Shown here piece by piece: positions 6,683 through 10,885 of a DNA stretch of 10,885 nt. Below the pieces are notes generated by a model that saw nothing but the letters and a program-made list of their open reading frames with translations, was not told the DNA's origin and did not search any database. The stretch is from Burkholderiales bacterium. GTDB taxonomy: Bacteria; Pseudomonadota; Gammaproteobacteria; Burkholderiales; SG8-39. Made by a program: the position numbers and the translations under genes. Where the stretch lies: positions 1 through 10,885 of the forward strand of contig CAKKSJ010000057.1 of assembly GCA_919902965.1 (NCBI GenBank), written 5' to 3'. Positions within the stretch are counted from its first letter, which is position 1; every line of letters begins with the position of its first letter.

Positions 6683-8278
6683 TCAGTCGTACGCGCGGAA
6701 CCTGATCGCAGGATCGCGCTTGATCTGCTCGACCAGCGCCACTTCCCAGTCAAGATAGGCGCGCGCGTGCTTTTCGTAGTCCCGCGCCTGGTCGTAGGGT
6801 TTGTACCAGACGTCGTCCAGCGCGGTGCTCGCTTTTTCCATGCCTGTTTCGACCGGCAGGCGCGCGGCAAACCATGCTGCATTTCCAGCGTCGAGCACGC
6901 GGACTTCGGCATCCGGCCACAGCGCCGCTGCTTCCGGCGCCGCCAGATGCGCAAGCGTAGCGTCCTCAGACGTCAGCACCAGCCTGGCGGCTTCGGAGAG
7001 TTTCCCGTGTGCCTGGTCCAGCCGCGCGCGCACCGCCCACCAGGCACCCGGAATATGGCGATCGCGAAACCTGAGGCTGCTGGAAAGATCGAGTACGGTC
7101 GCGCCGCCCTGCTGCCGCGCCAATTCGGGCGCGGAAACCGTGTGCCAGGGTTTGAAGCCGGCCGGGACCCGGGCGCGCGCGCCGGTCTCGAGTGACCAGC
7201 CGGCGAAACCGTTCTCGCCTTCGGGTTCGAGCACATAAACTTCGTTCCAGCCCATCTGGTTCAGCCAGGACGCGGTCATTACCGAGCGCACCCGGGCCGG
7301 GTCGATGCACACGATGCGCGCATTGCGCACGGCAACAAATTCGTCCGTCGCCTGGATCAGCTGCCCGCCCGGCGCATGGCAGGAAGCAGCAATGCGCTCG
7401 CGCTCGAATTCCTCCCTGGTGCGCACGTCGAGGAGATACAGGCTGCGCCCGGAATCGCGCTGCCAGGCCTCGACCTGAACGCGCGAGGCGAACTTGACTT
7501 CGAAGCGCCGCGCCACCCATTCGGCGGCGGCGCGCGCCTGCGCCGCGCCCGCCGCGCCGTGCGCGGGCGCCACGGCAGTCGAGCCGCGCTCGCATTGGTA
7601 GCCTGCCAGTTCCCAGCCCATGGTGCCGTCCTTCAGCGCGACCACCTGATTCGGAATACCCGCGTTCCGCAGCGACTGGCAGCCGATGATGCTGCGCGTG
7701 CGCCCGGCGCAATTGACCACCACCAGCGTGTCGGGGTCGGGCGCGAGCTCGTGCACCCGATACACCAGTTCGGCTCCCGGCGCGGCCATGCCGCCGGGGA
7801 TGTTCATACGGTGATATTCCTCGTACGGCCGCGAATCGAGGATGAGGAGTTTTCTGCCGCTGTCGATCAGGCGTTTGATTTCCTGCGGCGGCACCCGCGG
7901 CGTATCGTAATGATGCTCGACGAATTCGCCGAAGGCCTTGGAGGGGACATTCACGCCGGAAAACAATTCGCCGCCGGCCGCTTTCCAGCCGGCGCAACCT
8001 CCCTCCAGTAGCGCGATGTCGCTGTAGCCCAGACCGGCAAGCTTGGCCGCGGCGCGCTCCGCCAGATCCTCGCCGCCGGCGTCGAGCAACACCAGGGGGA
8101 CGCTGCGGCGCGGCAGCAGGTCCCCGACCATCATTTCCAGCCTGGAGAGCGGCAAGGCGCTGGCGAAAAACGGATGCCCCTGGCAGTGTACGCCCTGTTC
8201 GCGCACGTCCAGCAGGGCGAACTCGGTATTCGCGAGCAGCAGCTCGCACAGCGCTGCTGCGGAGATAGCGCGGTTCAT
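6683..8278 (-). CDS. Multi-domain rhodanese-like sulfurtransferase (four repeats, one active site)
   Basis: 531 residues, soluble. Four rhodanese-like units follow one another: about 5-105, 128-230, 258-365 and 378-475, each with the LLDVR/ILDSR/LLDVR/VLDLS strand near its start, plus a C-terminal tail with WYKPYDQARDYEKHARAYLD. Only the second unit has the catalytic loop, CAGRTRS with Cys190. At that place the first has Asp (about 66, LLDAGGED), the third Asp326 (CIDPARVRS) and the fourth LTSED. Rhodaneses carry persulfide sulfur on the loop cysteine and pass it to acceptors. The start is the ATG at 8278, which overlaps the dioxygenase stop as ATGA; a longer frame reaching 8332 would run further into that gene and is not needed. 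Operon partners are the dioxygenase and probably bug. The inactive units may be structural or bind partners (inference). Confidence 0.9.
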   Translation of the reverse strand: MNRAISAAALCELLLANTEFALLDVREQGVHCQGHPFFASALPLSRLEMMVGDLLPRRSVPLVLLDAGGEDLAERAAAKLAGLGYSDIALLEGGCAGWKAAGGELFSGVNVPSKAFGEFVEHHYDTPRVPPQEIKRLIDSGRKLLILDSRPYEEYHRMNIPGGMAAPGAELVYRVHELAPDPDTLVVVNCAGRTRSIIGCQSLRNAGIPNQVVALKDGTMGWELAGYQCERGSTAVAPAHGAAGAAQARAAAEWVARRFEVKFASRVQVEAWQRDSGRSLYLLDVRTREEFERERIAASCHAPGGQLIQATDEFVAVRNARIVCIDPARVRSVMTASWLNQMGWNEVYVLEPEGENGFAGWSLETGARARVPAGFKPWHTVSAPELARQQGGATVLDLSSSLRFRDRHIPGAWWAVRARLDQAHGKLSEAARLVLTSEDATLAHLAAPEAAALWPDAEVRVLDAGNAAWFAARLPVETGMEKASTALDDVWYKPYDQARDYEKHARAYLDWEVALVEQIKRDPAIRFRAYD

Positions 8279-8862
8279 ACGCGAGCCGGGCGCGCTTCGC
8301 GGATGTCGGTGTGCGGCGGGAAAATCGCCCAAGCGTGCTCGTCCGGTTTGTAGAATTCGCGCCGGGTAAGCTGCTCCAGCGCGAGACCGTACATGTGAAA
8401 ATTCAGCAGGGGTGCCTCTATATGGATGGAATGCAGGTCCGCGGGCATGAAGGACACGCCCGAGCCCTGCCGCACCACATGCTGGCCTTTTTCGCGCACG
8501 CCGTTATCGGCGGTGCGCTCGTAGAAGCGGTTCAGTTCCTCGCCGGTCACGCCGACTATGACCGCCCAGGTGGTGTGGTTATGCGCAGGCGTGGCGTATC
8601 CGCCCAGGGAAGAATTGGCATACAGCGCGTAACGGTGGTCGGCGTCCTCGGCAAGGCGATAGAGGCAGGACTGTCGCTTGCCGCCGGGCGCGGGCGGCGG
8701 AAAATCCGCCTCGGTAAACAGGTCGGTGCGCGCGGCAAGCTGGATCAGCCGCTGCCTGATTTTCGCGAGGCTGGAGCGCGTGATGCCCTCGCGCGCTTCG
8801 ATGGCGCGGACAGCGGCGACGGTGGCCTCGATTTCGCGCCTGCGTTCCTGCGCCCTGTCCAT
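8275..8862 (-). CDS. Cysteine dioxygenase-family (thiol dioxygenase) cupin protein
   Basis: 195 residues, typical of bacterial thiol dioxygenases, which use Fe(II) and O2 to turn a thiol into a sulfinate. The three-histidine iron site is visible as H94-x-H96 (PAHNHTTW) and H144 (PADLHSIH). The second-sphere Ser-His-Tyr motif is NFHMY here (Asn154, His156, Tyr158). The cysteine that crosslinks to Tyr in mammalian enzymes appears to be Val101. The substrate-binding Arg60 of cysteine dioxygenase seems to be Tyr68, with Arg69 next to it. The substrate is therefore uncertain; cysteine, 3-mercaptopropionate and mercaptosuccinate are candidates known for the family. AAGGG (8870-8874) precedes the ATG. 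The gene follows bug by 39 bp and overlaps the rhodanese gene by ATGA. Confidence 0.88.
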   Translation of the reverse strand: MDRAQERRREIEATVAAVRAIEAREGITRSSLAKIRQRLIQLAARTDLFTEADFPPPAPGGKRQSCLYRLAEDADHRYALYANSSLGGYATPAHNHTTWAVIVGVTGEELNRFYERTADNGVREKGQHVVRQGSGVSFMPADLHSIHIEAPLLNFHMYGLALEQLTRREFYKPDEHAWAIFPPHTDIREARPARV

Positions 8863-8901
8863 GGACGTACCCTTGCTATGCCTGGTGCCGCTGACAGGTC
8901 C

Positions 8902-9864
8902 TCACTGCGCCTGAATGCCAGCCTGTTTCACCACTTTTCCCCAGGTTTCGTATTCGCGCTCCATATACTGCGCCAGTTCTGCGGACGTACTCGGGCTGGG
9001 CTCCAGCCCCTGCTTGTGCAGCAGTCCCACCGCCGCTGGGTCTTTCAGCGCCTTCACCAGCTCGCGATTGAGTCGCTCGATGATTTCCTTCGGCGTTTTC
9101 GCGGGCGCCACGTAGGCATACCAGTTTGTCGCCTCGTAGCCGGGGTAGCCCGACTCGGATACCGTGGGCACGTCGGGCAGCAGCGCCGCACGCTTCGGGC
9201 CGGTAGTCGCGATGGCGCGGATCTTGCCCGCCTTCATGTGTCCGCCCGCCGACACCGGTGTCGCGAAATAGGCCATGATCTGACCGCCCAGCATCCCTTG
9301 CATCGCCGGGCCGCCGCCCTTGTAGGGCACGTGGATCATATCGATGCCGGCGCGTATCTTCAGCAGCTCGCCCGCCAGGTGACCGGCGCCGACGATGCCG
9401 GAGGAGCCGTAGGTGACCGTGCCCGGTTTGTCCTTGGCGAGCTTGACGAAATCGGCAAGTGTCTGCACCGGCAACGAAGCCTGCACCACCAGCACGTTGG
9501 AAAATACCACCGCCATGGTGATCGGGGCCAAGTCGCGCAGCGGCGCGTAGCCAAGATTGGTGATCACATGCGGCGCCACCGTGAGCGAGCCCACGCTGCC
9601 GAGCAGGATGGTATAGCCATCCGGCGCCGCGCGGGCGACGTAGTCGGTCGCGATATTGCCTCCGGCGCCCGCCCTGTTCTCGACCAGGACCTGCTGGCCC
9701 ATGCTGTCGCTGAGACTTTTTGCGAGGATGCGCGCCACGGCATCGGTGCCGCCTCCCGGCGCGAAACCGACCACCATGGTGATCGGTCGGTTGGGGTAGC
9801 CGCCTTGTGCCTGCACGTTCCCGGCCGCGAGCAGTGCGATCGCGGCAATCAACAAATTCTTCAT
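8902..9864 (-). CDS. Bug/TctC-family tripartite tricarboxylate transporter substrate-binding protein
   Basis: 320 residues after start correction. These periplasmic receptors bind carboxylates and related organic acids, deliver them to TctAB-type membrane partners, and are greatly expanded in Burkholderiales. A Sec signal peptide is clear (MKNLLIAAIALLAAGNVQA, cleavage probably after residue 19). Family motifs: YPNRPI (23-28), APGGGTD (35-41), VENRAGAGG (61-69), PDGYT (81-85), IHVPYKGGGPAMQGMLGGQI mid-protein, and PTVSESGYPG later. An in-frame ATG lies six codons upstream, but AGGAGAG immediately before the second ATG fixes the start. No TctA or TctB gene is in the window, as usual for orphan Bug genes. 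It is the first gene of the probable operon with the dioxygenase and rhodanese. The ligand is unknown; a thiol carboxylate is a guess from context. Confidence 0.94.
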   Translation of the reverse strand: MKNLLIAAIALLAAGNVQAQGGYPNRPITMVVGFAPGGGTDAVARILAKSLSDSMGQQVLVENRAGAGGNIATDYVARAAPDGYTILLGSVGSLTVAPHVITNLGYAPLRDLAPITMAVVFSNVLVVQASLPVQTLADFVKLAKDKPGTVTYGSSGIVGAGHLAGELLKIRAGIDMIHVPYKGGGPAMQGMLGGQIMAYFATPVSAGGHMKAGKIRAIATTGPKRAALLPDVPTVSESGYPGYEATNWYAYVAPAKTPKEIIERLNRELVKALKDPAAVGLLHKQGLEPSPSTSAELAQYMEREYETWGKVVKQAGIQAQ

Positions 9865-9867
9865 TTT

Positions 9868-9874
9868 CTCTCCT
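9868..9874 (-). promoter_or_regulatory. Shine-Dalgarno site that sets the Bug protein start
   Basis: AGGAGAG on the minus strand lies three A residues before the ATG at 9864. If the upstream ATG (9882) were used, this site would be inside the gene and the signal peptide would get a six-residue charged extension. Confidence 0.75.
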
Positions 9875-9904
9875 GTTTTCATGTCTGCGCGACGAAGGAC
9901 GGAA

Positions 9905-9938
9905 GCCGCGGCGCGACCTGTGAGCCGCGGCTTTTTTT
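9905..9938 (+). terminator. Strong rightward intrinsic terminator with no obvious rightward gene before it
   Basis: GCCGCGGC (9905-9912) pairs with GCCGCGGC (9924-9931), an 8-bp GC-only stem with an 11-nt loop, followed by seven T residues. The T-tract makes it work on the plus strand only. All genes from 6683 to 9864 are leftward, so its client is unclear: an antisense transcript over bug or a short RNA. On the minus strand the same hairpin falls in the probable bug leader. Confidence 0.65.
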
Positions 9939-9947
9939 CAATTGGGC

Positions 9948-9976
9948 AATCTACTCCTAGCGGGCAAGCGAGGCAA
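9948..9976 (-). promoter_or_regulatory. Possible promoter of the bug-dioxygenase-rhodanese operon
   Basis: On the minus strand TTGCCT (9976-9971), 17-bp spacer, TAGATT (9953-9948), each 4 of 6 to consensus. Transcription would start near 9941 and place the GC-rich hairpin 9905-9931 within a leader of about 75 nt. Weak, by eye. Confidence 0.3.
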
Positions 9977-9995
9977 TGCCGGCCGCGTAACAAGC

Positions 9996-10024
9996 TTGAC
10001 TTCGGCCCCAGCTGCATCTATACA
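9996..10024 (+). promoter_or_regulatory. Rightward sigma70-type promoter of a predicted small RNA
   Basis: TTGACT (9996-10001, 5 of 6 to consensus) and TATACA (10019-10024, 4 of 6) with the optimal 17-bp spacer. It is followed by an A+T-rich start region near 10031. No protein gene lies downstream on this strand before the convergent prfC, so it should drive a non-coding transcript. Confidence 0.55.
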
Positions 10025-10030
10025 TTAATT

Positions 10031-10176
10031 AGGGTTAAAAAAGGAGGCGAATCGACTGCTGACTGACTTTTGATTCCGATAATCACCGGGGTTCAACCCG
10101 GTACGCGCCGTAACTACGGCAACGGCACTTCCAAAATGGGTGCCACCAAGCCCCGCTTCATGCGGGGCTTCCTTTT
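10031..10176 (+). ncRNA. Predicted small RNA, about 145 nt, no known family recognised
   Basis: This interval is bounded by a good rightward promoter (9996-10024) and an intrinsic terminator (10148-10176). It contains no plausible ORF. It has three hairpins in a row: ACCGGG/CCCGGT (10085-10102, 6-nt loop), GCCGTA/TACGGC (10107-10120) and GGCAC/GTGCC (10124-10144). A strong Shine-Dalgarno-like AAGGAGG (10041-10047) has no ATG, GTG or TTG at a usable distance; only CTG codons follow, giving a 5-codon frame. The extended AAAAGGAGGC (10039-10048) can pair over 10 bp, with one G-U, with GCTTCCTTTT (10167-10176) at the terminator, so an internal switch or anti-Shine-Dalgarno targeting is conceivable. 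The RNA gene itself is inferred; its elements are seen directly. Confidence 0.45.
10148..10176 (+). terminator. Intrinsic terminator of the predicted small RNA
   Basis: AAGCCCCGC (10148-10156) pairs perfectly with GCGGGGCTT (10162-10170), a 9-bp stem with a 5-nt loop, followed by CCTTTT. The T-tract exists only on the plus strand. The same stem could weakly affect leftward transcripts leaving prfC. Confidence 0.65.
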
Positions 10177-10221
10177 GCGAGGCTTCCTTTTGCGGGGCTT
10201 CCTTTTGCGGAGCTTCGTTCT
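10162..10221 (+). repeat. 15-bp tandem repeat, four copies, built from the terminator 3' arm
   Basis: Units are GCGGGGCTTCCTTTT (10162), GCGAGGCTTCCTTTT (10177), GCGGGGCTTCCTTTT (10192) and a degenerate GCGGAGCTTCGTTCT (10207). The first unit is the right arm plus T-tract of the terminator 10148-10176, so the single left arm could pair with any of the first three copies. On the minus strand they would read as Lys/Arg/Pro repeats, but no gene there is supported. Confidence 0.9.
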
Positions 10222-10227
10222 TGCGCT

Positions 10228-10245
10228 CCCCCGCGCTGTCGGGGG
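10228..10245. other. GC-rich hairpin just downstream of prfC
   Basis: CCCCC (10228-10232) and GGGGG (10241-10245) flank an 8-nt loop, 8-25 nt after the prfC stop on the minus strand. There is no T-tract on either side, so it is not a classical terminator. It may protect the prfC mRNA 3' end. Confidence 0.3.
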
Positions 10246-10252
10246 CTCCCCT

Positions 10253-10885
10253 TCAGTCCCGCTGGATTGCGTGCTCGCGCGTCGCGTGGAAGCCCAGGTC
10301 TGGCCAGCGCTCCTGCGTGAGTTGCAGGTTGACGCGGTTGGGCGCGAGATAGGCCAGGTTGTCCGCGGCATCGCGCGCAATATGGTGCGCCAGCGATTTC
10401 TCGAACTCCGCGAGCATGCGCCGGTCCTCACCCGTGACCCAGCGCGCGCAGGTGACGGGCGTGCCCTCGAACACCGCATCGACACCGTATTCGTTCTTCA
10501 GCCGGCTAGTGACCACTTCGAACTGCAGCACACCCACAGCGCCCAGGATCAGGTCGCCGCCCAGCGCCGGTTTGTACACCTGCACCGCGCCTTCCTCGCC
10601 GAGCTGCTGCAGGCCCTTGTAGAGCTGCTTCACCTTGATCGGATTGCGGATGCGCACCGAGCGGAAAAAGTCCGGCGCGAAATAAGGAATGCCGGTGAAT
10701 TGCAGGATGTCGCCCTCGGAAAAGCTGTCGCCGATCTGCATCTGCCCGTGGTTCGGCAGGCCGACGATGTCACCGGCATAAGCGTCCTCGACCTGTTCGC
10801 GGCTGGACGCCATGAAAGTGATCACATTGTTCACCTTGATTTCGCGCGCGAGGCGCAGATGCCTGATTTTCATGCCGCGCTCGAA
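10253..10885 (-). CDS. prfC: Peptide chain release factor 3 (RF3), C-terminal part
   Basis: The last 210 residues of RF3, cut by the right edge of the window. RF3 is a translational GTPase that removes RF1/RF2 from the ribosome after termination. The visible part begins at FERGMKIRHLRLAREI in the beta-barrel domain II and continues through ITFMASSREQVEDAYAGDIVGL, GDSFSEG, FTGIPYFAPDFFR, LQQLGEEGAVQVYKP and LGAVGVLQFEVVTSRLKNEYGVDAVFE in domain III. It ends near the TREH sequence normal for RF3, followed by five extra residues. By memory it aligns collinearly with E. coli RF3. The GTPase domain lies outside the window. It is convergent with the predicted small RNA. Confidence 0.96.
   Translation of the reverse strand, partial: FERGMKIRHLRLAREIKVNNVITFMASSREQVEDAYAGDIVGLPNHGQMQIGDSFSEGDILQFTGIPYFAPDFFRSVRIRNPIKVKQLYKGLQQLGEEGAVQVYKPALGGDLILGAVGVLQFEVVTSRLKNEYGVDAVFEGTPVTCARWVTGEDRRMLAEFEKSLAHHIARDAADNLAYLAPNRVNLQLTQERWPDLGFHATREHAIQRD

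Noticed and set aside
8279..8332. Longer rhodanese protein starting at 8332
   Set aside because: It would extend 18 residues into the dioxygenase gene; the ATG at 8278 in ATGA is the typical coupled start.
8311..9960. Plus-strand 549-codon open frame opposite bug and the thiol dioxygenase
   Set aside because: It is antisense to two genes with clear family motifs; its translation is Arg/His-rich and matches nothing. Long antisense frames are common in GC-rich DNA.
10041..10073. Leader peptide behind the strong AAGGAGG site
   Set aside because: No ATG, GTG or TTG at usable spacing; only a CTG-initiated 5-codon frame exists, too weak to list as a gene.
10085..10102. tRNA T-arm lookalike around GGGGTTCAACCC
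   Set aside because: The stem does not pair in T-arm register, and no acceptor, D or anticodon arms are present; it is a simple 6-bp hairpin.
10162..10221. CRISPR-like direct repeats
   Set aside because: Units are contiguous 15-mers without spacers, and no cas gene is nearby.
10114..10485. Minus-strand frame with KRKPRKRKP repeats downstream of and overlapping prfC
   Set aside because: It overlaps prfC in a different frame, and the basic repeats only translate the 15-bp DNA repeat; no gene evidence.

Overview
The window is GC-rich chromosomal DNA from a betaproteobacterium, most likely Burkholderiales or a close relative. The evidence is a Bug/TctC-type periplasmic solute-binding protein, a DUF3563-like small protein, RF3 and Kup of proteobacterial type, and an FNR/Anr-type operator. 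The species cannot be read from this sequence. No insertion sequence, phage gene, CRISPR array, rRNA or tRNA was found.

Left part (1-2971): the 3' end of a zinc-type alcohol dehydrogenase/quinone oxidoreductase gene overlaps a major facilitator (MFS) transporter gene by 4 nt (TTGA). A convergent LysR-type regulator gene follows. A roughly 200-bp, AT-richer divergent region with a palindrome in a putative promoter leads to a small DUF3563-like gene.

Middle (3056-6644): a Sir2-type NAD-dependent deacylase (leftward) is divergent from a Rid-family protein (rightward) whose key RidA arginine is a serine. Just after the Rid gene lies a perfect FNR/Anr box, TTGAT-N4-ATCAA, at class II activation distance from a plausible -10 in front of a small uncharacterised 70-aa gene. 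A full-length Kup potassium transporter follows.

Right part (6683-9864, leftward): an apparent operon reads bug solute-binding protein > cysteine-dioxygenase-family cupin > four-domain rhodanese protein. The last two overlap by ATGA. Only one rhodanese domain keeps its catalytic cysteine, and the dioxygenase departs from both the cysteine and the 3-mercaptopropionate dioxygenase signatures. Together these suggest uptake and oxidation of an organic thiol with handling of the released sulfur; the substrate is unknown.

The 388-bp gap 9865-10252 is the least explained stretch. It has a strong rightward terminator facing away from the bug gene. To its right are a rightward sigma70-like promoter (TTGACT-N17-TATACA), about 145 nt of hairpin-rich DNA without an ORF, and a second rightward terminator whose 3' arm is repeated as a 15-bp tandem array. 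This looks like an undescribed small RNA gene. The window closes with the C-terminal third of prfC (RF3, leftward, cut by the window edge).
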